Positions 47,301 through 57,900 of a stretch of 64,000 nucleotides of DNA are shown piece by piece (positions within the stretch are counted from its first letter, which is position 1; each line of letters opens with the position of its first letter). The position numbers and the translations under genes were made by a program. The notes below the pieces were generated by a model, which worked only from the letters and a program-made list of their open reading frames with translations, was not told the DNA's origin and searched no databases. Source of the DNA: Acanthamoeba sp. SK_2022b (Eukaryota > Discosea > Longamoebia > Acanthamoebidae); NCBI GenBank assembly GCA_027943245.1, contig JANDJZ010000046.1:62001-126000 (forward strand), written 5' to 3'.

Positions 47301-47516
47301 AGTATTCCAGTAACCGTAATAACGTGGTGTTTTTTTTCTCGTGGCGTCTGGTGGTAAACAAACCACACCAAGAAAATTTGTGGTAAACACCGACAAGCGT
47401 GCTTTGTGGTTGGCTGGTGTTGTGGAAGCGACATTTTGCTTACCAGTTTTTTTCATAGATGATTTATGGCCAAAAGCCAAAAAACAGTTGAATAGCAATA
47501 TTACGGTTACCGGAGT
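47301..47516 (+). repeat. Left long inverted arm of the hAT element
   Basis: This segment is the inverted counterpart of 50012-50253. Matched blocks include AGTATTCC at the outer end, a GTGTTTTTTT tract, CCACAAATTTTC, CCAACCACAAAGCA (both reverse-complemented here) and the inner GGTTACCGG. Its own two ends are also inverted copies of GTAACCGTAATA. It begins 31 bp after the stop of the UBE3A-like gene. Confidence 0.75.
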
Positions 47517-47761
47517 ATAGGAATAACGCCGGGTAGTAAAGTCGCGGCTTGTGGCTAAGTCGCGGTTAAGCCGCAGGAAAAAACCACGGCTCGCCGTGGC
47601 TAACCGCCAAGTCATTGAATTTTTTTTTTATTAATGGGGGGCACAGCTATATAGGTCTGAAGGGGAAGACCTGGCAGGGTTGATCGCCATGATTTTCAGT
47701 CCAATTACACTGGAAAAGGGTGAGAGTTCATAGAGGTGAAAAAAAACTGGAATGTGGGAAT

Positions 47762-49857
47762 TTACTGGGGTGCATGATGAGCATTGCAAGCCAGGAACAT
47801 CAGCTGGGAGACAGAGTTGCCAGCCAGAGAGCTGCAATGCTTACTGACCAGCCAGCCTCCTTTAGAGAACACACGTTCACAGGGAACAGAGGAGGCAGTG
47901 ATGCACAGATACTGCTTGGCCAGCTTGGAGAGATGAGGATAGAGGACTGCATGGGTCTTCCACCAGTCCAGGGCAGGGATCTTGGTGCGTAGATCAAGAG
48001 GGGCAGTATTGTGGTAGTGGCAGATCTCTTGCTTGAGGTGTAGCATTGCTGCTGTGGTAGACTCAGGAGCAGTAGGGAATAGAGATGCTGACCTGTTGAC
48101 CAGAGCTTCCCCAAAGAGCAGGCTTGCTTCCTCTCTTTCCTTCTGACTCATCTGAGAGCAAGCAGGAGAGGGAGGGGCTACAGTAGTACCAAGCTGAGGC
48201 TCTAGCTCCTTGTAGGCAAGATCACGAGCTTTCTGAGCCAGGGCATCCCCTCCAGAAAGGAAGGCAAAGTCCTTCATGCATGCATCCAGGTAAACTGCCA
48301 AGAGGAGGTGGTTGGGGATGTTGCTTATAATGGTACCCCAACAGTCAGAGAGATCTGCCCTCAGAGCTTCCTTGAAGGTATAGGTGAGGGGAGTATCATC
48401 CTCTGAAGGTGCAAGCTTAGTGAAGAGGATGGTAACAACCATTTGCATCACCTGGCTAATAGTGGATGCAGACTGGGAAGAGATAACCTTGGTAGCCTGG
48501 CGTAGAGGGAGGAGGACTGTAATGATATCTGCCACCACTACCCACTCATAGTTGGTGAGAGCAGGAGGAGGCACTTTCCTGGTAGTCCTCTTCTGGCGCA
48601 GCTCCTGTAGGGCAGAAGTGACAGCAGCCCTGGACTTTTGTAGGCAGATCAGCATCTTGCAGCAGGAGCTCCACCTGGTCTTATTGTCAATCTTCAGCTT
48701 CTTAGTACTCTCCTTGGAGATAGCCAGTTGCTTGCTGAGCTCCAGAGCTGCAACAGGAGATTGCCTGAAGAAGCTTGCTATAGCTTTGGCCTTCTGGAGT
48801 ATGGGAACAAGAGACTCATGCTGTAAGCTCAGATGTACAGAGTGATTCAGTGCATGGGCTACGCAGAGAAGCCAAGGAGCAGGAATAAGTGGAGCAGCAG
48901 CACTACAGTTTGCTGCTCCATCAGTAGTCACACAAACCACAGAGGGAGTAGGAATGTGCCAACTTGAGGCTGCCTTCTTCACTTGCTTGTAGTTTGCTGA
49001 CTCAGGCTCCTTCACTGCCACAACAGAGAGAAGAAAGGACTCCAGCTCCCATGCAGGAGTGATACCATGCACTACAGGTAGTGAGTAAAGTAGGGGTAAA
49101 GCAAGAGGAGTAAAGGGCATACCCATGATTGCAAGGAAGACCACATTTGCCAGGCTGGTCCAACTGTCAAGACATAAACCAAAGAAGGGGATACCATTGA
49201 TCTTCTTCTGCATAGCCTCCTTGAGCTCAGCTTCACGCTCACCAAGAAGACAGGCACACAGAGTACGCTGGCTTGGTACTGCATATTGAGGGTGGAGATA
49301 TGCAACAAAGGCACAAAATGCTGCACTGTCAACAAGGGACAAAGGAACACCACTTGATATTATAAACTGGCTAAGCTGGCAGTGCGCCTCTTCCTCAGAG
49401 AAGGAGCCTTGGCCTGTGAGTAAAGTATAAGAATCATTCCTCCAGCTGGACACAATGTGTGGGAGTGTACCTTGATCAGGATGTTCAGCATTTATATGGA
49501 GGTGCAGGGTTGATGTTTTGTGGCTGAACTCTTTACCACACTTCTTGCAGCGGTTTGAATGCTCCCCTTCAATAAAGTGACTCCAAACATCACTCTTCCT
49601 CTTCTTGCTCCTGCATCACAGTTATGCTCAGCTGCACCAACAATACATTCTTTATTTTGATGTTTAGATTACCTGGAGATGATTGAAACCACTTCATCTT
49701 CAGGAGTGATTAGCTGCCTAGACACTTCAACCCTAGACTGGCATGTGCGCCTGTGCTGAGGAAGGCTTGGTGAGCATTCGTCTCTCTCCATCCTTGCTGT
49801 GCCACTTGCGTGCAGAGAGACACACTCAACGTGCACAGTTGCTGCACAATCGTGCAC
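47762..49857 (-). CDS. hAT transposase with BED zinc finger
   Basis: Two exons (49857-49673 and 49610-47762) give 677 residues without an internal stop. A BED-type zinc finger is near residue 80: SDVWSHFIEG, then CKKCGKEFS and HLHINAEH provide the Cys and His ligands. The central RNase-H-like region includes IPFFGLCLDSWTSLANVVFL and VVCVTTDGAANC, where the aspartates of LCLDSW and TTDG match expected catalytic positions. The C-terminus is the hAT dimerisation domain: LDWWKTHAVLYPHLSKLAKQ, ASSVPCERVFSKGG. The intact frame suggests recent activity. The apparent intron near 49470 was rejected because read-through keeps frame. Confidence 0.88.
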
Positions 49858-50011
49858 ATTTTTGACATTCCAGACTTTTTGAGGCTAACCATGGTTTAAG
49901 GTCGGTCGGAGGACTTTTTTCTATGGCTGCCACACCCAGCGTTATATAGGAATAAGTAACCTGCTGTCACCAAGAAGGAACTGGACCAGATAAAATGCAG
50001 TCTTCATATGT

Positions 50012-50253
50012 TATTCCTAGATGCCAGTAACTGTAATAATGTGGAGAAACTTGTCTTTGGGTTTTGGCCCACAAGCCTTGTTTTAACGCCCCAGAAGAGC
50101 ATTTGACTTACTGCAAAAAAACCATAAACAAAATCATGCTTACAGCAAACGAGCCAACCACAAAGCAAGCTTGCTTTGAGTTACCACGAATTTTCATGGT
50201 GCAGTTTGGTTGTCGCCAGCAAGAGTGCGAAAAAAACACCATCGAGGAATACT
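50012..50253 (+). repeat. Right long inverted arm of the hAT element
   Basis: It mirrors the left arm with an estimated 70-75 per cent identity by eye and small indels. Its outer end GGAATACT is 29 bp from the 3' end of the tRNA-Ala gene. Confidence 0.75.
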
Positions 50254-50272
50254 TAAAATTGCGCAGAAGATT

Positions 50273-50276
50273 AAAA
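50273..50276 (-). terminator. RNA polymerase III terminator of tRNA-Ala
   Basis: TTTT on the minus strand lies 6 bp after the discriminator base, as expected for Pol III. Confidence 0.75.
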
Positions 50277-50281
50277 TGAGT

Positions 50282-50354
50282 TGGAGGAGAAGGGTATCGA
50301 TCCCTTTACCTCTCGCATGCTAAGCGAGCGCTCTACCATCTGAGCTACACCCCC
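50282..50354 (-). tRNA. tRNA-Ala (AGC)
   Basis: The minus strand folds as a 73 nt tRNA without an intron. The acceptor strand starts GGGGGTG, followed by TA and a D arm with GCTC/GAGC. The anticodon arm is CTCGC-TTAGCAT-GCGAG with AGC as anticodon, and the T arm is AAGGG-ATCGATA-CCCTT. The T loop has ATCGATA where GTTCGAN is standard, so B-box agreement is imperfect (GGATCGATACC). One U-U mismatch and one G-U pair occur in the acceptor stem. The G3-U70 pair that identifies alanine is present. A TTTT terminator follows. Confidence 0.92.
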
Positions 50355-50443
50355 TCACTATTACTATGATGTGTCTCATTCAGTACCGTTGCCAATTAGC
50401 CGACAAACAAAACAGACACAAGCGCTGCTTTTGTATCAATCGC

Positions 50444-50757
50444 ATGGAGAACGTGCCGGACGAACTGGCAGTGAGCATCTTTCAATGGTTTAACAGTGTG
50501 AGTGACCTGGTTTGCTGCTCCATGGTGTCTCGGAGGTGGTAAGCAATCGCTTCCAGCAGTGACCTCTGGACGCCCCTTTTCGTCCGTCGGTTTGGCGGCC
50601 TGCCCGATCCACATAAAATGCAATATTTATGGATGGTACACACTGTCATCTTCTCTATTCTTTCCATCATCTGACCGTTGCCAATGGTGAGGTGGGTAAG
50701 GAAAATGAGAAAATCAGGCTGTGGGAGAAGCGCATCGCGAGAATCGAACGCTCTTAA
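50444..50757 (+). pseudogene. F-box protein gene with in-frame TAA
   Basis: The frame opens MENVPDELAVSIFQWFNSVS, DLVCCSMVSRRW, a clean F-box. TAA follows at 50540-50542, and the same frame continues AIASSSDLWTPLFVRRFGG, which completes the usual F-box C-terminal helix. A later exon (about 50700-50757) reads ENEKIRLWEKRIARIERS before a stop. Either one base has mutated, or an 18-21 nt segment starting GTAAG and ending CAG is removed as an intron. Removal would delete the conserved Trp and part of the helix, so a nonsense mutation or sequence error is more likely. F-box proteins select substrates for SCF ligases. Confidence 0.5.
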
Positions 50758-51556
50758 GAGCTCCCCAAGTAACCCCAAGTACGTCTTGCGGCCCCCACGT
50801 ACTTTTTCGGCCGCCTCCGCCTCACGTTCGATCTTAGTGCTCTCCTTACGCTTGTGCTGAAGCATCAGAAGGGCGAACTGGAAGTATCTTTCATCACACG
50901 TCAGTCGTCACCCCGCACACTTCTTCCTACTCCTGGTCCATTGTCTCATACCTACCATCAGGCAGGCATATGTGGGGCTCCCTTGCTTGGGTCTTTCCTG
51001 TAGTAGTGGCCTACAGCGTGGGCCTCCGGCAAGCTCTGATAGCAACTGTGCTGGTGCGAATGCCCTTTGTACCCCTCTTTCATCTCCGCACAAATAATGC
51101 TCACACCTCCTAGCTCAGTGTCGCGCTTCTGCACGTATGAATCGTACTACGACGAGCTGATGCTACAGCCCAGGCCCAACAAGGATCGTCTGCGCTCTGT
51201 TGCTCGCTGCTTCGTCTCAGGTACTGTCCCGCCGTCTTTGGAGCGCTGGTGATGACTTGCCCCATTCAGGCCTCGCCGTATGCGCCGCGACCGCGTTGTT
51301 GAGCTGGGTGTCGGGCGCCGGTGCGAACGCATCGATCCACAAATCGATCGAGACAGTCAGGACGCTCATCGTTACTGGGTAGCGAGGCCCTTTTGTGTCG
51401 ACAGGTCGGCAATAAAGTGTCACACCGAGCTGGCTGTGTCATGTCGTTCATCGTAGTTGACGCCATGGTGCGGCTTCGGGAATGCTCACCTCTCGTTCCT
51501 TCAGCACACCTACCCGAGCGTTACCAACGCGAAGCCTGAGCTCAACAAATTGAAAG
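50758..51556. other. Region of uncertain coding content
   Basis: Short frames with coding-like composition occur, for example a hydrophobic stretch around 50970-51110 (GSLAWVFPVVVAYSVGLRQA) and an exon-like piece at about 51115-51220 (FCTYESYYDELMLQPRPNK). They do not join into a model I can defend. This may be the 3' half of the F-box gene or a separate small membrane protein. The end of the region is the promoter of the KAR5/GEX1-like gene. Confidence 0.3.
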
Positions 51557-54009
51557 ATGACAAGCCCCAAGCAAAACTACGCGCAGATCCTCATTCTGGT
51601 TATCACGCTCTTGTGCGTCTACTCGAAGGCTCAGTACCAACTCGATCGTGCGGCGCCGAGTCGAGAAGCCCGCGGCAAGAGTATATTGTTCCTCTTGCTC
51701 CTTCCCAGCTCGTTCGCTGACAGTTATATGGTTGGTGCCCAGGTGTTCTGGACAGAATCTACAGAGACGTAGAGCTCAGCCAGTCAGTGCACAGCCTGTG
51801 CTGGAAGCAAGCTGTGGATAACCTCATCCAAGGATGCAAGGCCATGGACGGTAAGGACTCACTTGAATTTTCTACTCGATCAGCTATGCGCTCACTCTGA
51901 CGGCCACAGATGAAGAGCGAAGCAAGTTTGCGATGCAACTGGCCAACTGCCATTTAGAGCGCTCCGGCCTCTCCGTGCACCCGTGCACCAATGACATGGA
52001 ACTCATTGAATGGTATCCCTTTCCTCTTACTCCCTTCGTACATTTACCGCTCCTCATTTATCAGTTGTCGCGCAGCACCAGACCGATCGCCAACAACCCG
52101 ATCGCATTCAACGCCTACACGGGTGAGCTCTCCCCCTGGTTGCATTAGTGGCGTCTGAGTGACTGAGTGGTCTTTGGTGTGCAGAATTCCTACTGCATTC
52201 GGAGAACATCTGTTACTTCGTGCAGAGTGTCTACTTCCAGGAGAAGACGGAGCAGACCATATCTTCCTTGGCCTTTACCGCCACTGCAACGCTCGAATCC
52301 ATGGAGGACCTGCAGGAACTTTCATCGAGCATGAATCGAATGCTGTACGGAGAAATATCATATGCTCACTTCTCTGTGTGTTGTGCACTAATTTCCCCTC
52401 CAGCTCGCACACGGTGCAGGCGCAGAACGAACTGGCCAGCAGCCAGGTGGCCCTTCGCGAGACGATTGACGAGATCAAGGACGATCAGCTCGAGGGCTTG
52501 CAAACCCTGCAGGCTCACTTTGGAAAACTCCAGCTCCTTTCAGGTATCACGACCCTCCGCCACAATTCCACGTTCAGGCTAATATGACGACGTGTTGTCG
52601 TGATGCCAGGCCACATACAAGCAGGCGTAGAAGCCACAATAGAGGGCCAGCAGGCGATTCGGGATCGACAGTCGGAGTTTCGCGATCAGCAGGAGCGCAT
52701 GCACGCGCAAGGGCTCGATTTCTTCAAGCACCTGAGTAGCGAATCTGCCTTTGTACGCGAGCAGATGCAAGTACGTGTTATTCATCTCGATCACCGATAT
52801 TAGAGGGAACTGGGTCTGATGGACCGCGTTATGGTTCTCCTCCACAACCAAGTATTCCACCAAAGCGCAGGGCATGCTGCTGGAAGAACAAAAATCTATA
52901 ATGCAGCGGGTGCAGAGCATCAAAGAATTTCAAGGCCAGCTCGTGGAGTCACAGCAGGAGTTCTTTGATCAACAGCAAAAGCTCCACGACAACACCAAAC
53001 AGGTCCATTCCAATCACCATCTGAAAAGCGGTTTTCTGGAACGTGTGCGGTTGATTCTCACGCTCAATCAATCACAGCAATTGCTGGAGATTATCACCGA
53101 CTCTACGACAGCTAGCCATCACCTGCACCAGCTCGTCCAGACACAGACATCAGCTTTTCAGAATGCGGTGGACAATATCGGCGAGCTGGCCACTAAGTGA
53201 ACTGCACTTCCTTCTCAAACTCACGCTCTTGGCTGCTCTCACCACAGTTAACCAACAGGTCTGAGAACACTATTGCGGCCATCCAGGAGCAGCACTTGCG
53301 GCTGTCTTCCCTACAGGCCGAACTGATAGGAAGCGTGGAGAAGGTCGCGGAGTTCCAGAGATCGATACTGGGTAGGCTCCGCCTTGCTTGTCCATTTGTG
53401 CGCCGGTGTGGCCCAGCCAGCTCATCATGCGCCTTCACAGGAGAGTTCTGCGACGTCAAGTCGATCGGCTTCTACAGCGCATTCCTCATCGCCACCTTTG
53501 TGCTCACGTCGTTCTCTTTCTCGGGTTCTGCGCGATGGCGGATGCTTATTGGTATTGCTGACCCTCAGCCTTAACCTTGATCCGCTTGTCGTCTCACCGC
53601 CCCATTATTCGCTACCAGTTGTCGTCGCCGACGCACTCATCGAGAAGCTGCTACGCTCGTACAATTTGCGCTTTTTTTGGTGGGACAGCACCGACTCCCT
53701 CATCATCACCGCCCGCTGGGTGCCTTCCCCGCTGGCCAACTTGTTTGAGGCGCGGCACACGTGGGGCCACCTTGTTTCTCTGACCACTCCTCTTCTCTCT
53801 TTGGCGAATCGGAATAGGTGAGCGTGCTTGCGGCCGCACTGGTGCTATTCTGCTGCACGGTAGGACACAAGGACCTGGCCCAGGACAACAACCGGCTGCT
53901 GCTGGCCATGGAGGAGAGGAACGCCCGCATCCTCGACCACCTGCGACATCAGGAAACCCTGTGGAGCATGCAGCTGAAGGAGATCGCCGACAAGCACAGA
54001 CGCGCGTAG
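51557..54009 (+). CDS. KAR5/GEX1/Brambleberry-like nuclear-fusion (karyogamy) protein
   Basis: About twelve exons; the first are 51557-51680, 51743-51850, 51910-52012 and 52076-52122. A signal peptide starts the protein (YAQILILVITLLCVYSKAQ). The family cysteine-rich domain follows: LCWKQAVDNLIQGCKAMD, DEERSKFAMQLANCHLERSG, then NNPIAFNAYTEFLLHSENIC, each joined across introns in frame. Long coiled coils come next (SSQVALRETIDEIKDDQLEG, EEQKSIMQRVQSIKEFQGQL), then C-terminal hydrophobic segments (SIGFYSAFLIATFVLTSFSF and VLAAALVLFCC). Kar5 in yeast, GEX1 in plants and algae and Brambleberry in fish act at the nuclear envelope during fusion of gamete or pronuclear nuclei. Middle exon borders are approximate. 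Confidence 0.82.
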
Positions 54010-54956
54010 ATCCCCATCAACACTGCCCTTCTCTGAAAGGCCCCTGTAGATAAGCGTCGCGCAACTGTTGTTCAAACAGCTCTCCGCACAACTGTTGCTT
54101 GAAGAGCCGTAGTGTGTGATTGGGCAAGTTAAAAAACAACATTGCAGCGCATTGATTCGCGTTCTGCAGTCGTAACTGGCCAAGTGACCCCCCAGTCACG
54201 TCGTGTCACCCGGAAGGGAACGCCCAGCAAGGGGGAAGTGGCAACGACAGAGGCTTAGCCTCTTGGCTTCCGGATGATCCGAGACTGAGGGCAAGGGTTT
54301 CCCCGCAGCCAAGCACAGAGTCTTTTCTGGGCCGAGTAGAGCAAGCCACCGTGTTTGCCTTTGTTCGTTGACGTTAGCGGATGGGAGCGACAGGCTTCGC
54401 TGTCCCTCAGCTGCGCTGGGTTCCCTGCAAGGAAAGGGCGTGGGGTTGTCGCCCGCACTTGGCGCAGGGCAAGGGGATTGGCGCCGTGTTGGCCACGAGT
54501 CCCACCCGTGCCAGCCGGCCTCCAGAGGCGAGAATGAAGCGAATGCCTGCCCGGCCTAATCAATAGCAAACCGGGAGGAACTGCAACACGACCGCGGCCC
54601 AAACCCAGATTAGCCCGCCAGGAAGGACCCGTGTGGCGCTGATCGCGGCATGCTGCTGGCTGTCATGTCAGCGCCCTTCATGTCAACACGGTCAGAGCGA
54701 CCTTACGCGAACCTCTCGGCCAGTTTATTTTGGGCGACGTCGCGCTGCCATTCGGGAAGGCCCAGGGCGAGCGACATTCCCCGACAGGTCCGCAGACGGC
54801 CAAACCGCAGACCGGGCCCGCTGCGCCCGTGACCCTCTCTCGCCCTGCTCAAACCTCACTTGCACTTGCACGCGAGAGAACGACCGGCCCTCCCCTCAGC
54901 ATCGCATCAACAAGTTCAGACCGTCCAAAAGACGTCGAGCAAGGAGGCGAGAAGGG
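54010..54956. other. Intergenic region
   Basis: I see no defensible gene. The frame of the downstream CBS protein stays open from 54633, but the codon content there (Arg, Pro, Ser, Cys mixture) does not resemble the acidic and basic N-terminus that follows 54957. No structured RNA was recognised. Confidence 0.45.
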
Positions 54957-57900
54957 ATGGAGGCGATGAAGAGACTGTCGAGCATGTCCGCCTTCCACCA
55001 CCACCACGGCAAGAAGGTGGTGGACGACAAGCAGCAGAGCAAGAAGGAAGATGAAAGCGAGACGAGCAGCGAAGAGGAGGAGGAGGACAGGAGCGAAGAA
55101 GAGGAAGGGGAGAGAAAGCAAAAGAAGCTGAGCAAGAGCAAAAGCTTCAAGCTGAAGCTGCTGAAGAAGATGGGGCGAGGAAAGAAGGTGGCCGGCAAGG
55201 AGAGCGCAGGCAAGAATGGGGTGGCGGGCGACAAGCGCCAGATGGAGCGGGAGAGGCGTAAGGACGAGATGATCAAGAGCTACGACAAGAAGGCGCAGCT
55301 GGACGCAGCCACCACCGCCTCATCGTCTCACATCAAGGAGATTCCTCAGACCGTGATGTGCGGGATGAATCTTCCGGGCTACAAGTCACACATCAAGAGG
55401 AGCGCTTCCTCATCATCTCCCGGATCATCATCTGCTGGCAGCGCTGCTAACAACCGTGGACGGCGAGGCGGCGCCGAGGAACGCCGCCAAGTAGCGAACA
55501 GCAACCCGCTTCTGATTAACGATGAAAACGAGCGACGTCGAGCCGAAGCCAAGGAGAGGCATCGCGAGCTATGTAGCCTCGGGGGCGTTCTCGGTCAGAA
55601 AAATCGTTCGCCTTCCCCCTCGTCATCTTCATCCGCGGCCCAACCAAAGATCGAAAACGGCGGAGAAGCGGCCAAAAGAGATGCGAAAAGCGAGAGGCGC
55701 AGCAGCGGCTTCCTTCTCGGCGGCCGCGTGCGCGACCAGTCCACGGCCCGCCAGCCCAGCAAGCAGCAGGCGCCGTGGGTCAAAGGCGAGAGCCAGCCGC
55801 CCGCCGGCTCGGCCAGGTGCTGTGTCGACAGCGGCGACTACGTGGAGCGCGGGGAGGAGGGCATCGACCTCATGGAGCTCCAGCGCCAGTTCCAGCAGGG
55901 CGGCGGCGCCGACGACGACGAGCGGCGCGTGCGCCTGGCCGAGGACCGGATCAAGGGCGCCGCGCGCCTCCCGTGGTGGGGCCTCAACGCGTCGTCGGGC
56001 AAGGAGGGCCGCCGCAAGGAGTGGGAGAGGTTCTTCTCCGGGTTCAAGGTCTGCGAGCTGTGGGAGGACGACGAGGGCAACGACGAAGACTACGACGATG
56101 ACGACGACGAAGAGGATGGGTGCCGCGGCAAGAAGGTGGCCTACCTCACCGAGGAGACGACCGTGAAGGAGGCTCTCGACGTGATGAGCGAGCGCGCCCT
56201 CAACGCGCTCCCGATCTGCCTCAAGGAGGTCGACTCGACCTGCTGCGGCCACGAAGGGGGCAAGGCCAAGGCGGCCGCCGACGGCTCGCACGAGGAGGAC
56301 GAGGTGCGCGAGCGCGCACTGCGCCACCTGCGCAAGTGGCGCAAGGCGGAGCTGGTGCGCGAGCGCGAGCGGAAGCAGCGGAAGCAGCGCGGCAAGACCG
56401 TGCTCGGGTGGATCGACCTGCGCGACCTCCTCACCTTTGCCGTGTTCAAATTCCCGCGGCCGCCATCGGCCGACATCGGGATCGACGAGGTGCGGCGGCA
56501 GGGCATGGAGTTCACGCAGCACAAGATTCGGGAGCTGGTCAACATCTACGGCATGAACGGCGGGCACGTGGTGAACGAGGAGGGCACGGGCGGGCAGGGC
56601 CGGCACCGCATCGCGGCCAACGACCGCATGCCCGCCGTGTTCCGCATGCTGCGCAGCGAGAAGGGCCTCCGCGTGCTGCCGGTCTACGACCAGAGCCAGC
56701 TCCCGCCGGAGAGCCGCTGCCTCGTGCGGGTGCTGGACACCAACGCCGTGGTCAAGTGGCTCCACCGCGTGGTCCAGGACAACCGCTCGCGCTCCCAGTT
56801 CGTGCGCGAGCTGGCCAACCGGCAGGTGCGGCACTGGGGCGCGTTCGCCGACGCGATCCTGGGCAAGGAGCTCATCTACTTCGAGACCGAGGAGATGATC
56901 AACAACTTTGACCACTTTCGGGCCAGGAAGCGCGAGCGGCGGATGAGCAAGCTCATCATCCCGTTCGGAAGCACCGACGGCGGCAGCACCGTCGAGGTGA
57001 CCAAGAAGAGCTGCAAGACCCCGTCCCCGCCGCCCACGGCCAGCGACCACCCGAAGGAGAAGATCGATCTCAACAAGCACCTCTTCACCATCTCGGCGGA
57101 CCGCAGCGTCATCGACGCCTTCAAGATCATCTACAACTACAAGGTGTCGGCGCTGGGCGTCCTCGAGAAGAAGGGCAAGGAGAGGAACGTGGACGACGAG
57201 AGCAGCAGCGACGATGAAGATGACGATGACGACGAGACCGAAGAAGATGATGAGGACAGCGATTCGTCTTCGTCATCGTCGTCTTCGTCGGGCGAAGACG
57301 AGGAGCAGACCAAGTTGCAGCGAAAGAAGAAGGAGCGGGACCAGGAGAAGGCCAGGGGGCCCAGCCTCAAGGAGGCCAAGGCCATGGTCGAAGCGGCGCG
57401 CGACAGTTCCAGCGAGGACGAGAGCAGCAGCGACGACAGCGAGACAGAATCGGAGGAGGAGGAGGAGGAGGAGGCCAAGGCGAGCGACATGACGACGGCC
57501 ACCAACGGCCTGGACCACTCGAACCAGCTCATCGACAACCCGCCGCCCAAGCGGACAGCCGACTCGCAGACGCTGTCGTCAGGGTCGCACGCCAAGCCCA
57601 GGCGATCCCAGAGCGACCCGCTGGGCCTGAGCTCGTCGAAGAAGGCCAACGCGCACGACGCCTCGGACACGGCCAAGACGAGGTCGGAGGCCAAGGAGCG
57701 GAAGCCGCTGTGGTCGCGATCGAAGAAGCCGACGGCGAGGATCACCCGCGAGGAGATGGTGGTGCGGGCGGCGCAGGACGGGAAGCTGATCTCGCACCTG
57801 AGCTCGAGCGACCTCAAGCACTTTGAGCCCTACGCGATGATGCGATGCCTCCACATGTCGATCAAGGAGTACCTCTCCTGCTTCAAGGAGAAGAAGCCCC

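Larger units (their letters stand above)
47301..50253. mobile_element. hAT-family DNA transposon
   Basis: The element contains a hAT transposase on the minus strand and is bounded by arms of about 220 bp in inverted orientation, ending AGTATTCC and GGAATACT. A second, inner pair of inverted ends is TAGGAATAACG at 47518 and TGTTATTCCTA ending at 50019. The true transposon may therefore be the inner 2.5 kb unit lying within, or flanked by, a MITE-like arm pair. No convincing 8 bp target duplication is visible at either boundary. CpG is depleted between 47640 and 50000 compared with host genes. Confidence 0.8.

Noticed and set aside
49446..49470. Second intron in the hAT transposase (GTACAC...CCAG)
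   Set aside because: Removing it breaks the frame; reading through joins BED finger and catalytic region in frame.
47510..50027. 8 bp target-site duplication around the hAT element
   Set aside because: Flanks of the inner ends (ccggagta and gatgccag) and of the outer ends do not match.
54633..54956. In-frame extension of the CBS protein to Met at 54633
   Set aside because: Composition differs sharply from the following protein and looks like spacer or 5' leader DNA.
55629..57080. 483-residue minus-strand frame opposite the CBS gene
   Set aside because: It arises from high third-position GC in the sense gene; the plus strand has four CBS motifs.
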